Assembly (NCBI RefSeq): GCF_905475395.1 | Contig: NC_058339.1 | Location: 75,482,520-75,546,519, forward strand | Length of the DNA: 64,000 bases | Reading direction: 5' to 3' | From: Chrysoperla carnea | Lineage: Eukaryota; Arthropoda; Insecta; Neuroptera; Chrysopidae | Shown here: one piece after another, positions 13,051-25,510 of the stretch | Position numbering within the stretch: the stretch's first letter is position 1 | How the letters are laid out: each line of letters starts with the position of its first letter | The notes under the pieces: generated by a model | The model's input: only the letters and a program-made list of their open reading frames with translations | What the model was told of the DNA's origin: nothing | The model's database searches: none | Program-made: the position numbers and the translations under genes

Positions 13051-14145
13051 ATGAGTGAAGTTGATAATTTCACTGACAATTTTTTTCACTGTGATAAAAC
13101 ATTATTGGAAAATTTGGTGGGAAATTTCTGTAATATTGAATTTAGTTTTCAAAGTGTTATCAATATGCAATATGCAAATGGAGAAAATCATTTTTCACAA
13201 TTTTTCACCCACATGCAATGCAGTACAAGTTTTGATGATATGAAAATGGACGTGGACACAAGTTTAAATGAAAATTTTCGAGTAGAACCAACGAATTTAA
13301 AACAATTACGATTACCACCGACAAAAATGAATGTAGAAAAGTCGATTGAACCTATGGATATTGACGAAAGCTTTAAAGCAATTCAAAATGAATCAAAACT
13401 AGACAAGAAACCATTGGAAAGGCGAAGTTTTTCGAAATTAATAGTATTTATATGTTTTTTAGTTCCTATAAGTTTCGCTTACTTACTTGGGCGACAAATT
13501 GAAACCACCGAAACGAAATTAATCGTGAAGAATTTATTTAATCAAACATTTGAGACTGATATTCGTACGAATTTATTTGGACAAGAAACTGTGATAGAAA
13601 ATTTACTGCCAATTACTAAAGCAGAATTTAGAACGAATTCAAGTATAATTTATTTTGTTGGAAATCCTGGTGTTGGAAAAACCTTTACAGCAACATTTTT
13701 ATCCAAACATTTTATATTTCCAGAAAATATTTTCAAAATTGTAGGTATTATCCATTTCAATGAAATCGATTTACTAAACCAATTATCCAAAGCAAGTTTT
13801 AATCTAATAATTTTTGATAATTTAAAAATTAACGATTTAAAGAAAATTGAAAAGTTCTTAAGGCGTGATGATTTCCAAATTTATCCTACAATTGTGATAA
13901 TAATCGTTACAAGAGATTTAATTTTGCCAAATATTGTGAATAATTCAACAGTGATATATTTTAATAATTTAACGAAAGAAGTTTTACGACGATGTGTGAT
14001 TGCATCGTTGGAAAATCGCAATTTACAAGTGACTGAACAGAAAATTGATGATGTTTTGTTATATATTAATGGAGAAGAAACCGGTTGTAAACGGATTGAT
14101 AGTAAGGTGGGTGTTTTGGGGGTAAAAACTGATGGTTTTAGATAA
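13051..14145 (+). CDS. Divergent torsin-like AAA+ protein with N-terminal membrane segment
   Basis: A 364-residue single-exon frame. Torsins are AAA+ ATPases of the ER and nuclear envelope that work with LAP1/LULL1-type cofactors. Seen here: an acidic N-terminal tail (1-125), one hydrophobic segment (about 130-147) that would make it a membrane protein, then a torsin-like start (NLFGQETVIENLLP, about 174-187), Walker A GNPGVGKT (204-211), a Walker-B-like strand NLIIFDN (251-257), and GCK (345-347), the sensor-II signature specific to torsins. Walker B has Asn at 257 where Glu normally activates water, so hydrolysis may be lost. The TM-plus-AAA layout recalls vertebrate TOR4A, but I cannot assign a subfamily. 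The start ATG at 13051 is the first in frame. Absence of introns leaves a retrocopy origin possible. No clear AATAAA was seen downstream. Confidence 0.78.
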   Translation: MSEVDNFTDNFFHCDKTLLENLVGNFCNIEFSFQSVINMQYANGENHFSQFFTHMQCSTSFDDMKMDVDTSLNENFRVEPTNLKQLRLPPTKMNVEKSIEPMDIDESFKAIQNESKLDKKPLERRSFSKLIVFICFLVPISFAYLLGRQIETTETKLIVKNLFNQTFETDIRTNLFGQETVIENLLPITKAEFRTNSSIIYFVGNPGVGKTFTATFLSKHFIFPENIFKIVGIIHFNEIDLLNQLSKASFNLIIFDNLKINDLKKIEKFLRRDDFQIYPTIVIIIVTRDLILPNIVNNSTVIYFNNLTKEVLRRCVIASLENRNLQVTEQKIDDVLLYINGEETGCKRIDSKVGVLGVKTDGFR

Positions 14146-14524
14146 AATTATTTCGTTTAATATTATACTGTCTTTCTCAATTGTTATTATTTATTTGTAT
14201 TTTTTATTGACAATAAGAATTTATTGAGTTTTTGTAAAAATAATCTGTGTTTTTATTCATAAAATATCCACAAACTTTGTCTTTGAATCACAGCCAATGG
14301 AATTTTTTCAATTGCTGTCTTTTTTTTTGGAAGCCCTAAGATCCTAAAACAAAAATCAAGCTCATCCTAATTATTCATAAGCTCCAACGGATCTTTCATT
14401 TATCTTTTTTGTTATTTTTTTAACGTACAAAGAAAGAAATTATAGTTCGGAACACCATTTCGAAATTTTTGATATGTAATAATAATAAAGAGGAGTACCG
14501 CAAGTGAATCCTTAATTTTAGTAC

Positions 14525-15290
14525 CTAGGCCAAGGTGTCTCCTCGTTGAGAACAGCATGTCATCCGAAGATGAGACGTCTACGGGTAAGAGACGCTCATT
14601 TTAGATCACAACTTCTCCGCCGATATCTCCCCCAAAATTGATGGATCCAAAGTTTCAGGCTCGAACATTTTGAATCAGATGCCCTGCAGATTTCTGCAGG
14701 GGCAAATAACATGTGATACTTCAATCGACAGTGTCCTGTCAAGAGTCCCACCACCCTTCTCAAAGGTGCTCTAGTAAGTTGCAGATGAGCACAGTCGAAT
14801 GGCCTAGCTGTGGTTATACACAGTTTAGCCTGTTGCATCCCTTCCACAAAGTCTCAGTAATCAAAATGGGCTTGTCGTAGCCATTCCTTAATTCGGTAAA
14901 CTACGGAACATCTTGCTATGGGAAAGACAGGCTCAGGTGAAAGGGGCGTTTGAGAAGAGTGGTCAATTTACCCGATCAGTCTGACTGTTTTATTCAGTGC
15001 CAGGCGTTTCAGCTCCTCGAAGCATGCACAAACTTTCCTTGATTGGAATCTTCACGCCTCAAAGGCCCGTGTTACGGTTTGACTTTCTGAGAATATGCTA
15101 ATAGGTGCCCCACTGTAACTTTTCGATTTACAGATCTGGACACCTCTTCGCAAGACGAAGATTTCAGAATGAAATCCATCGCATATTGACCATGAGTAAT
15201 CGATTCCCTTATTCTAAGTCCATAGCCCCCGCACCAGATACATCTGGCCCATGACCCATCCTTATAAAGTTAGACACATCTCGATGTCAT
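14525..15290 (-). mobile_element. LINE-a fragment (Jockey-like, RNase H to C-terminus), decayed
   Basis: This stretch is clearly richer in GC than its surroundings. On the minus strand the frame 14596-14847 encodes LRRVVGLLTGHCRLKYHML, the conserved C-terminal block of Jockey/R1/LOA-type non-LTR retrotransposons. Upstream (15000-15130) is a degenerate RNase H stretch (IFSESQTVTRAFEA, then EELKRLALN). Frameshifts and stops make it dead. A related piece lies at 54175-54430. Confidence 0.82.
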
Positions 15291-15591
15291 TCTTCACGGG
15301 ATATATTTTGATATGTAAGTAAGAACATTTTAATGTAACATTATTTGATATAGGCAATAAGTATAACATCAATGTAACAATAAAAGAATATAAAATAAAA
15401 TTGTAAGAAAGTTTTTGAAGGAAAATCAGATCCCAATTGCTTCGAATAGTTATTTAATTTCCATTAAGTGTTTTAACATATTTTCTTTTATAACAAAATA
15501 ATTTTAAATTTATAAAACAAAAAAAGTTTTAATATCTACGTAGTAATAATAAAAATAATAAAATATAAATTTTGAATATATTTTTTTAATA

Positions 15592-18109
15592 TTAATCCAC
15601 CTCTAATTTACGGAAATTTCCAGTAACACCTTGCATCATATCACCAACAGCTCCACAAGATACTTCACGTCGTAATGCTGATACAGCACCTTCTCGTGCC
15701 TTTTCGCTGTACATTTCAACATTCACTTCCATGAGATCGTGGCTCATAATTGTATCTCGTGTCTCATGTAATTCTTTTTTAAAGATTTCTATAAAATACA
15801 AAATTAAAAATTATATTTTAGATACAGGAGAGTCAGGTAAGAATCAGGCTTAGATTGCCCAGGATAAACCGTAGTGTTTCAGTTTCTATAATAGTTTCTA
15901 AATTCTCAATATAAGTTAAATTTTGGACCATAAGCCCATAATGAAGCGAAAATTTCTATTATTTTTACTTGAGTTTTAGATTATTTACAAAGTAAGTGAG
16001 ATAGCAGAAAGTAAAATTGATAATAATCGACAATAAAATTGGACTTTTCCATTTTCGATTTTAAACGCTGCAAAATCGTAAAAGAAACATTTGTACAATA
16101 AAAAAAATAGAGGCATAAATTTTGCATTCTTTTCTGATATCGCGGAACAATAAGTGATCCAACGGCGAATGTGTAAATAGGGAGGGTTTATCCTGGAGGA
16201 TAATAGGGAGGATTTTGTCATAGGTGTTCATAAAATCACCTAATTAGTCCATTTCCGGTTGTCCGTCCGTCCGTCTGTGAACACGATAACTCAAAAACGA
16301 AAAAAGATATCGAGCTGAAATTTTTACAGCGTACTCAGGACGTAAAAATTGAGGTCAAGTTCGTAAATGAGCATCATAGGTCAATTGGGTTTTGGGTCCG
16401 TAGGACCCATCTTGTAAACCGTTAGAGATAGAAAAAAAGTTTAAATGTAAAAAATGTTCCTTATCAAAAACTAAACAATCTTTTGTTTGAAACATTTTTT
16501 CGTAAACATTACTGTTTACCCGTGAGGGCGCCAATTAGGCAGAAATTTTATAATATGTACTATACTTGATTATCAGTTACGTATGTGTCACATGTTTGTA
16601 CGTGTAATGTGATAAACAAATCAACACTGACTATACATGGTATTTCAACAATCAACTCAGTCAATTGTTTGTTTTCACTTGTTTCATCATAAGTTACATC
16701 TTTTTCCAAAATTTGAACTCAATTCCTTCATTTTTCGTAAAGTTATCAGTAAAATTGAAAATATGAAAAAAATTAAAGTCCCAAATTGAAAGCAATAAGA
16801 CTGTCATAACCAAGCACTTCGGAGTCCCAAAAATAAAAAAAATCATACTTATCATTTCTTCCATAGGCATTGTACCTCCATACTCTTTGGGCAACACTGT
16901 AGTATCCATACCATTTTTCAAAGCATCATCTAATGATGTATAAATTTTCACACGTTTTCGTATTTTCTCTGAAATTAAACTCATTCCAAAATCTAGAGCA
17001 AATTTCACGGATGGATGTACATTAATTGCGTGCACCTCTTTATGTCGCATTGGTAAAGTACGTTCACCATTTTTCACAATTCTTATCGCCTCTTTGGGTG
17101 TAAATAACGTTAAATGTGAGAATCCAACACCTTGTCCATCGGCAAAATGGACAAATCCATGGATTTGATTTAATTCATCTTCCATAAGCGTTTCATAGAC
17201 AATACCATGAATGCGACACATGTCAGCATTAGAATATTTTAGTGGATCGAAAACACCTGGACGAGCAACAATTACACGACGATTTTTCGAGTCTCGTTGT
17301 GGACATGCAAATAAATATCCAAGATCAACTAATTCTTCCATTGTAGGAATTTGTATGTCCAAACAATTGAATGCTATGCCAAATGTTGTTCGTAGAAGAA
17401 TATACCGTTCCAATGCTTCTTGAGCTTGAACAACACTGAATTTCTTGGAGCGCAAAAAACGTATTAAAAATCTCGCATCTGTTAAAAAAATGATATAAGT
17501 TTTTTCATTCGTACAAAGGCTTAGTTGAAAAAAAAAGTTAGAAAATAATTCGGGGAAAACTAGAATTAATTTGGTTTTTATTACGTTAGGACCATTCCTT
17601 CTTCAAAAATTTAAGAATGTACGAGTGCCTGAACAATTTTTGATAAAAGGCTTGATTTTTTTTAAATATGAAGTTGGGCTATGTCTAAATCAATTCTCAA
17701 AATTGATATTTCGAAAACCAAGGCAGATATCGAAAAATTTTATTCTTATTTTTCGTCTACATTCATGAAATTATAACAAAATTCATCATCAAAATTAAAA
17801 ATAAAGTACAAATAATTTTAACCTTAAGTCTAAAATTGTCTTGGCGCTCGTATTACCTTATCAAAACAAAAGAAATAAAATTAATTTTAGATTTCCTCCT
17901 GATCAATCAACCTAGTGAAATAACTGTTTACCCATTCGACAGTTTAATATCCTTGGATTTTGCATTATCCAATTACGTAATGATTTCAACGTTTGGTCAC
18001 GAGTATCAGGATCTTCACGTAACTCATTTTTCGCTAATTCAATTGTTTCTTCGGGAAGTTCACATTTATAATCATCGATATCGGTGACCCATTTTCTTGT
18101 GCTGGTCAT
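15592..18109 (-). CDS. CRAL-TRIO domain lipid-transfer protein (alpha-TTP/RLBP1-like)
   Basis: CRAL-TRIO proteins carry hydrophobic ligands such as retinoids, tocopherol or phosphoinositides between membranes; the insect set is large and mostly uncharacterised. Three exons join in phase: 17932-18109 (ATG at 18107-18109), 16849-17478 and 15592-15788 (stop TGA), giving 334 residues, normal for the family. The CRAL-TRIO N domain spans about 20-95 (LPEETIELAKNELRED, DARFLIRFLRSKKFSVVQAQ). The lipid-binding domain follows (about 100-262), with RPGVFDPLKY, NQIHGFVHFADGQGVG, VHAINVHPSVKFALDFG and LPKEYGG (255-261). The C-terminal exon encodes an amphipathic tail. Donors are GTAAAC and GTATGA; both introns are phase 1. 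Intron 1 holds a family B repeat and intron 2 a family A repeat. The ligand cannot be told from sequence. Confidence 0.93.
16205..16680 (+). repeat. Dispersed repeat, family A (intron 2 of the CRAL-TRIO gene)
   Basis: Well-preserved copy of the commonest repeat in the window. Diagnostic blocks are ATAAAATCACCTAATTAGTC, GTCCGTCCGTCCGTCTGT, ACACGATAACTCAAAAACGA, GGGTCCGTAGGACCCATCTT and AACTCAGTCAATTGTTTGTT. It is non-coding. Other copies or fragments lie near 6125, 22125, 24733, 25205 (inverted), 25530 (inverted), 27985 (inverted), 33655 and 36485 (inverted). Confidence 0.85.
17595..17850 (+). repeat. Family B repeat fragment (intron 1 of the CRAL-TRIO gene)
   Basis: Carries AAGAATGTACGAGTGCCTGA near its left end and CTTAAGTCTAAA at the right. 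Internal blocks such as AAGGCAGATATCGAAAAATT are shared with the elements at 26805, 37876 and 42341. No coding potential. Confidence 0.65.
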
Positions 18110-20039
18110 TTTTCAAACAGTTTCTGTAAAAAGAAAATGATTTTAAATTTTGCTCTTTTTCTGGATGCATTTAACAATGTTTAAAGAAGCAATTTTGAAG
18201 CTTTAAGGAAAGAGCATATATTAAGTCAGCGGTGAGAATTCAAAATCCCCTTAATGTAAGTAGTAAATCCAAGTTTTTTCCTGAACAAAAAATAGAACAC
18301 TCATTAGAGACTGATAATCGAAATATATTATTTTATTGCTTCGATTTTCAGTATTTTATCTATATAAAAAAGGCCTCCCTCGGCGTTCCGATACTAGCTG
18401 TTGCGTGTTTCAGTTTTTATTTAGGTAATACTTTTCAAAATTCTATACTTACCTTTTGTAATCCCTACTATTAGACGTATCATATTAGACGGAAAATGGG
18501 TAAAATGGGGAAATTTTTTGTACCTCAACCTATTGAGCCAATTTTTTTTATGTTCTGAATGGTGCAAAGATCAAAATCTACATCTAACTTGATGTCATTA
18601 GAAAGTTTGGGCATTGCTATTGGCAAAATAAGCTAATTATTCTAACCCATTTCTGAGGTTAGTTTTGCAAATTTTAAAATCTTGAAAATATCAACAAAAT
18701 CGGAATCATGAATAGCGACCTCGAAATTGGCCCTATAGGTCGAGGTACAAACAAATTCCATTTAAAATTCTAAAATGACAGGACTATATATAGTCTGAAA
18801 AGCCATTAAAAAAATCATAAAATCGTTATGTTATCATCCCAAATAATGGAATGCTGCCTTATATTTCCCAGAGTTCAAAGAAATAAACAGGAAATGCATT
18901 ATAAAACATTATAATTTATGGTTTATCCAGCGGCATTAATCGTAGCTACGTAATACGTTTCAAGGCCATCATAAGTATGAAGCAACTCATGTAACCAAAA
19001 AAGAATCGAGAGTTCATCTGCATTAAAGACTAAAACCTTCTTTACAAAGAATAATGACGTAAGACTTCAATACACATTTACACCAAATATGATGGCTGGT
19101 AAGAAAATTAGAAGAGTAGTCGCAAAGAATTGAACTTCTATCTACCTAAATTTGCCTACAACTTTTGGGTTCAATATACGGATCTGCCCGTATTTTTACA
19201 ACAGTTATTAATATTGTTATAACATTCATTGTAAACTGAATTTTACAGTTTATACTTTAAAAAAAAAGTGAAAGGAGGTGCATTTCATATTAAAATAATG
19301 TAATACCGCAGCCATCATGCGTTTGTAATACATTCAAAACAACCGGACTTTTAAGTCGGAATTTAAGTCAAGTTCAATATTTGTCTGACTTAAAGTGAGA
19401 GTAAGTAGTTTAATATTATTCATATTGACTAATTTAAGTAATAGAAATAGGTATCTTGATTTTGTACATCGGACCATAATTATTATCAAATATTTTTATG
19501 TAATTTATTTGAAGAAAAAAAATTTGTTTTTTAATGGTTACCGTGACCCTTATTAGAAAGGTTTATTACCACGGTCAAATTATGGAATTGTTTTGTTTAT
19601 ATTAGTTTACTGGTTCTTGCAAATATGCAGTCTTTGCACAAAAATTATTAACACATTTAAACAATTAAATCTGTAAATTGTTATTTTCTCTTGCTTTTTT
19701 GAAATTAGAGTTTATCGTTCCTTTCTCTGAAGGTAACTTAATATTATCTTACAAGACGATCATTAAATTAAAAGGTATTATTAATAAAATGGCATATGGT
19801 GTTTTATTTTGCAATAAATTATATAATAATCTTTAATTACAGTTTAAACAATTAATGCACATGTTTTATGTAGTGCTTAAAAGTGATTAGCATACAGAGA
19901 GTTTCAAAAAGAATGGTTGGGCGATGTCAGTTTATAAGTAATAGGCAATTATCAGAATGTTGATAAAATTGTAAAAGAAGAAACTGGAGCTTTGAGTTAA
20001 ATTAGAGATTATAATTTGAAATTTATTCTCATTACAAAT
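18110..20039. other. Intergenic stretch upstream of the CRAL-TRIO gene
   Basis: This would hold the CRAL-TRIO promoter (minus strand, just above 18109). I see no convincing TATA box or initiator and no gene. The open frame 18232-18474 has no motif. Confidence 0.45.
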
Positions 20040-20365
20040 GAAATTTACAAAAATACAAAAACCTTCGATAAAGTTTTCGGGTACGTAGCTCTAAACTCGC
20101 ACTTGAAACGTATCTAAGAACACTCTCCATTAAATTACCTTTTTCCTTAGAGCCTTCTCCAAACTGAACCGATTTGAGGATTATTAAACTTGTACTTGAA
20201 ACATAGCTAAGAACACTGCCCATTAAATTGCCTTTAAACGAAACAAAAAATATTAAAATCGGCTCATCCGTTTAGACAGGTTTAGACACTATGATACCAC
20301 AAGCAGACACACATAACGGTCAAACTTATATCACAGCTTTTTTTTTGTTCGAAAGGTTACATACT
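20040..20365 (-). repeat. Dispersed repeat, family D, copy 2
   Basis: Read on the minus strand it contains TAAACGGATGAGCCGATTTT, then repeated blocks of the type TTTAATGG(A/G)(G/C)AGTGTTCTTAG and ATGTTTCAAGTACAAG. These match 53815-54115 and 59045-59290. Two internal sub-repeats of about 85 bp cover 20060-20230. Confidence 0.75.
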
Positions 20366-22124
20366 GCTGGCAGACATTTCACCTTACCTCTCCAACTAAA
20401 CGTCCCAAAACGGGTAACATAGTTTGATTGATATTAGTCGAGAAGGGAAGGGGGATATAGTTGCCAGATATGTAACGTTTTTGCGATCATTATAGGGAGC
20501 TTATTTGGTAAGCGGCAGAAATTTTTCTCAATTTTTATTCATTTTATTTGCCCCTTTTCCTCTATCTCGAAAATGGCAGGTCTGCCATATGTATGTCTAA
20601 TGAAAGAAAATGCTTTCCATCGATTCAGGAACTTATCTACTACACGGCAGGCGATTAGGGTTCATGAATTGTTTTACATACTATATCCTAGAATAATTAT
20701 GACAACCCTATTCATCGGCTCCGGAAAATGGTAATACTGGATTCCTACTTTTTACACGTTATAGTCTTTTTGTTATATTCAGAAAGGTGAAAGTTTTGCA
20801 TAATATTCTTATACATTTGATGCTTGAATAAGAATGGTTTTTTTGTTGTCTTATTTTGCACTCTCTGAGTACAATATTCATACCACATATCCTACTTTAA
20901 GTACAATAAAACAAAAATTAATAATATCTACAACAATCGTATACACACTACAAAAGTAACATATAATTTGTTATTACATAATTATTATTAAATAAATAAA
21001 TAATAATAATAATAATAAATATTATATAATTTTGATTGATTTTATAAATATTATTATAAAAGTCGTGTGATATATTATTACGTGTTTAATTGACAACATG
21101 AATAGCAAAAAAAAAAAATCATTTTATGAGTTACGACTTTCTATAAAACAAAGAAAAATACTTAATAAATAAATATCGTTCCGGGTAGAATATATAAAGA
21201 AATTACTTGTAATAAAGTGTGTTATTAAAATGCTCCTGGTTCTACGAACTAATATTACTTATGTTACCTACATTTATACATTTTGACCCTAATTAGAAAA
21301 TTATAGGTGTGATTTTTTTAATTAGTTTTTTCCTTTTCATTTAATGATTAGGCAATTACATAATTTTATGATTCTTCTCATAAAGTATTTAATGTAGAAG
21401 ATGCTTTCTTTTTTCGTTTCAAGAATGTACGCGCTTTATAATCAGGTTAAAATTTAGGTCAACAACTAGTAACGTAGAGTCGTAAAACAGGGTAAATAGT
21501 ACAGTAAACGTAATATAAGTATCGTTAATAAAAATAAATTTTTAATTCAAAGAAACAAGCAATTTTAAAGTTTACTTAAAAAATTAGTAATTGGGCAACT
21601 TGTATGACATAAATGTTAAGTGTTTGCAAATAATCGAAAACTCTTATACATATATTATGTATAAGTAATTCAAGTTGCCTATTTATTAATTTTGCAAGTC
21701 AACTTTAACATCGTTTCATTGAATTAACAATTTATTGTTTTTTAACAAATAAAATTCTTCTGAATACTCGAAAAAAAAATCTACTTGAAATTAAAGATAA
21801 TCAAAACTTCAAAGGATTCCCACTTAAAATATTTCTAAATTAAAATATATAATAAATTTTTTAAAGCTCAAACAAACCTTAAAAGCTCCACAAAATAATT
21901 ATCAACCATAAAAATTAAAACTTTATTAACTGTTTTTCACCTCAAAAAATTTTCAATAAAAAAATAAAATATTAATAAGTATAAGAATTTATTGAAAATA
22001 TTATGTTTAAAACGCAACTGTTCTGAGAATTTCATTAACAAAATTAATTAAAAAATTAAACACTTATTTCCATATTTTAAATTTTTACAAAAAAAACTAT
22101 TGATTTTCTATGGTTTTTATACCA
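20366..22124. other. Intergenic stretch without a recognised gene
   Basis: Mostly AT-rich with an AAT/ATA-rich patch near 20985-21060. A moderately GC-rich part at 20380-20480 may be another transposon remnant, but I found no partner copy in the window. Confidence 0.45.
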
Positions 22125-22650
22125 TGTATATGACATATATACAAGGTATATTAAGTTTAGTCCCAAGTTTGTAACGCTTGAAAATATTGATGCTACCAAC
22201 AAAATTTTGGTACAGGTGTTCATAAAATCATCTAATTAGTTCGTTTTCGGTTATCTGTCCGTCTGTCTGTCAACACGATAACTCAAAAACGAAAAGAGAT
22301 ATCATGTTGAAATTATTATAGCGTGCTCAGGACGTAAACAGTGTTTCGAGTTCGTAAATGAGCAAGATAGGTCAATTGGGTCTTGCGTCCGTAGGACCCA
22401 TCTTGTAGACCGTAAAAGATAGAACAAAAGTTTAGATGTAAAAAATGTTCCTTATAAAAAAATAAAAAACTTTTGTTTGAAACATTTTTTCGTAAACATA
22501 ACTGTTTACAAATTAGGTGTGGCTATCTAAGAGTGGATGATATCGTTCTTTAATTACATGACGTAAAAAAATAAACGATTGGATCATCAACACTGTCTAT
22601 ACATGGTATTTCGACAATTAACTCAGTTAATTGTTTGTTTTCACTTATTT
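22125..22650 (+). repeat. Dispersed repeat, family A
   Basis: Near full-length copy. It includes the 5' block (AAGTTTAGTCCCAAGTTTGT), the central block (ACACGATAACTCAAAAACGA, GTCCGTAGGACCCATCTTGT) and the 3' block (ATACATGGTATTTCGACAAT, TCAGTTAATTGTTTGTTTTC). It helps define the element at about 500 bp. A run of T then G (22820-22846) follows downstream. Confidence 0.87.
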
Positions 22651-23099
22651 TATTTTAATTTTTTCATAAAAAAACCACAATTTGCATGGAAATTAATTTA
22701 AATATGCATTTGAAAATTTTAAAAATGAATAATTTTCTTCCGTATTTACAAACCTTCGGGTATCGAGTGATAGTGGACTGTGTAATTCTAGAAACGCGAC
22801 ATTACTTAGTATTTTAATGTTTTTTTTTTTTTTTTTTTTTGGGGGGCACTAAATCTTAATTTTGGGGTTATTAAACATCAGACAAAATATTCTAATTTTT
22901 ATGACCCAAAATAAAATAAAAGTCTCCCCGAAACTTTTAATCTTCAGATGAATATTTTCCCAGTTGCACCCAAAATTCTAACTTGACATAAAATTAGTCA
23001 GATTTCGAATAAATAACTTCGAAATTTCGATTCAACAACCCAAAAATAATAAACATATCCTCGCGAATCTGGAATTATACACTCTGTCGAAAACGTACT

Positions 23100-23325
23100 T
23101 CAAAAACAAATTAATATGCACTAAAAAGTAAAAAAATAACGATAAAATAATGTAGTTAAAATTATTGTTATTTTTGGGAGTCGGTGTCAGCCAAGAAATC
23201 AACTCTGACGAAACAGATTGCTACATTAGCTTGACTGACACCGACTCCAAAAATAACAATAATTTTAACTACATTATTTTATCGATATGTTTTTACTTTT
23301 TAGTGCATTTTAATTTGTTTTGAAA
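23100..23325. mobile_element. Palindromic (foldback) element, family C
   Basis: Two arms of roughly 95 bp are inverted copies of each other, around a spacer of about 35 bp. The left arm runs ATGCACTAAAAAGTA ... GAGTCGGTGTCAGCCAAG and the right arm is its reverse (TTGACTGACACCGACTCC ... TTTTTAGTGCAT). RNA from it would form a long hairpin. A lone arm-like motif, GCACTAAAAAGTA, also appears near 4850. Confidence 0.85.
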
Positions 23326-23705
23326 AAGTCCTTCTTTTGAAGTCGGTTTTCTTTTTGTTAAAAGCTTTTTTTTATTTTGTTATTTTTTGTGAATTTGGTA
23401 CACTAACTAATTTGTCACTAAAAAAAGAATCAATCGGTTGGCGTGACATTGAGTTTTTCGCCCTCTTGTTGTGCATACTTAATGCAAATTTAAGACTTTT
23501 GTGGTTTTCTCATGGATATCGTTGTCAGAACTAGACTAAAATGAAATTGGATCACACGGGAAGCACCAGCTTTCAAATAGATAAAGAATCATCAAAATCG
23601 GTTCACCCAGTCGAAACTTCTGAGGTAATAAACATAAAAAAAAAAAATACAGTCGTATTGATAACCTCCTCCGTTTTTGTATGAAGTCGGTTAAAATAAA
23701 AAAGG
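23326..23705 (+). repeat. Dispersed repeat, family K, ending in GAAGTCGGTTAAAA
   Basis: Begins with TTGAAGTCGGTTTTC and ends TATGAAGTCGGTTAAAATAA. It contains AATCAATCGGTTGGCGTGAC and ATCACACGGGAAGCACCAGC. From memory, very similar text recurs in many insect genomes, notably Lepidoptera, probably as a retroelement 3' end. The open frame 23337-23534 lies inside the repeat and is not a gene. Confidence 0.65.
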
Positions 23706-24732
23706 TAAATAAGGCACATTTTAATTGAAAACGTGAAACCTAAAATACACGCGCAAGCTCGAGAAATATTTGTTGTTTCAATTTACATCCAAAAATTTTG
23801 TATTTTTCGAAAAATGTTTTCCATTATTAAATTAAGTCTTTGTACCGTAAATATTAAACATGAAAATAATCAGATAATAAATTGAAAATTGTAGTAAAAG
23901 TTTTTCTCTACAACTTTACTTATTATAAAAATTTCAATTTTGCTAATAGTAATGGAAAATACTTGCAAAATTAAATACTACAATAAATTAAAATTTGAGA
24001 TTAACGGTACCTATATCAACTCGAAAAATTCTCAAGGAACTTTTCTATTTAAAAAATTCGGATGCGATCATTTACAGAAAATCTTGTATATTGTATAAAC
24101 CATTAAAATTAATTTTTCTAACCGTTACTTTAGAAAAAATTTAGAATACCATTTTGAAGGATATATAAAATAATTTTAATTGGAACCATATTTCCACAGA
24201 TTTTTGTTATTCAAATATGGAAAAAAATTTTTCCGAAAAACCAGAAATAAATTTTAAGTTTGAAAAAATTATTTTATGACAAATTTTCATAATTATATAT
24301 TTCTTTCGTTAAAAATTTAGCGCTAAATTTTTTTTTTAATTTGTTTAAAATTGTCTCTCTTACCAGAAAATTATGAAAATTGATCCGATATATTTTCTCA
24401 ATACACACAACTAAATCAACAAAACACAACTGTTTGACTAATCGATAAACGTTGATAATATTGAATATGTAATTCTTGTAACGTATTTATAAGAATATGT
24501 TTGTTTTATAACAAGATGAAAACCAAATTTGAGATACATTTAGCTTTCTCCCACTCTTTCTTTCTCTTCTTAAAAAATAAAATAAAAATAAATGTATATA
24601 TTTTATATTATTATGTTCTATCGAATCAAAAAAGTACCTATACACATTACACGTACCGATTTTTTTATTTCGATTCTTATTAAACTTCCATAATCGTCAA
24701 TCAATATCAATAGGGCATATTTTTCGAATTGT
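23706..24732. other. Intergenic AT-rich stretch
   Basis: No gene, no motif and no repeat partner seen. Confidence 0.45.
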
Positions 24733-25510
24733 TATACGATGTACCAAGGTATACTAAGTTTAGTCCCAAGTTTATTTTTAGTCGCTTAAAAATATTGATG
24801 CTACGAAAAAAATTTTGGAATAGGTGTTCATAGAATCACCTAATTAGTCCATTTCAAGTTGTCTTTCCGTCTGTCTGTCAACACGTTAACTCAAAAACGA
24901 AAAGAGATATCAAGATGAAATTTTTATAGCGTACTCAGGACGTAAAAAGTGCGGTCGAGTTTGTAAATGAGAAATATAGGTCAATTGGGTCTTGGGTAAG
25001 AATTGTCCGTAAGACAATTCTTGTAAACCGTTAGAGATAGAACAAAATTATAAATGTAAAAAATGTTCCTTATAAAAAATTTTATAGTATGTAATTAATC
25101 TGGGAATATCAGTTATGTGTGTGTGGCTATTTAAAAGTAGATATTTTTTTATTTACGTGACGTCAAAAAGCAAACGATTGCGTCATCAACACTGTCTATA
25201 CATTTTTCTTCGTCATGTAAAAAATGTTTCAAACAAAAGTTGTTAATTTTTTTAAAAGGAAAGTTTTTTACGTTTAAACTTTTGTTCTATCTCTAACGGT
25301 TTACAAGATGGGTCCTACGGACCTAAGACCCAATTGACCTATGATGCTCATTTACGAACTTGACCTCACTTTTTACGTCCTGAGTACGCTGTAAAAATTT
25401 CAGCTCGATATCTTTTTTCGTTTTTGAGTTATCGTGTCCACAGACGGACGGACGGACAACCGGAAATGGATTAATTAGGTGATTCTATGAACACCTATAC
25501 CTTGGGACTA
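24733..25510. repeat. Head-to-head pair of family A copies forming a large inverted repeat
   Basis: A plus-strand copy at 24733-25205 is followed directly by a minus-strand copy at 25205-25505. GGTCCTACGGACC blocks and the ACACGATAACTCAAAAACGA block are present in opposite orientation. The arms can pair over several hundred bases. The left copy has diverged at GTCCGTAAGACAATTCTTGT. Confidence 0.83.

Noticed and set aside
17211-17423. Plus-strand open frame
   Set aside because: Antisense shadow of the CRAL-TRIO exon 16849-17478.
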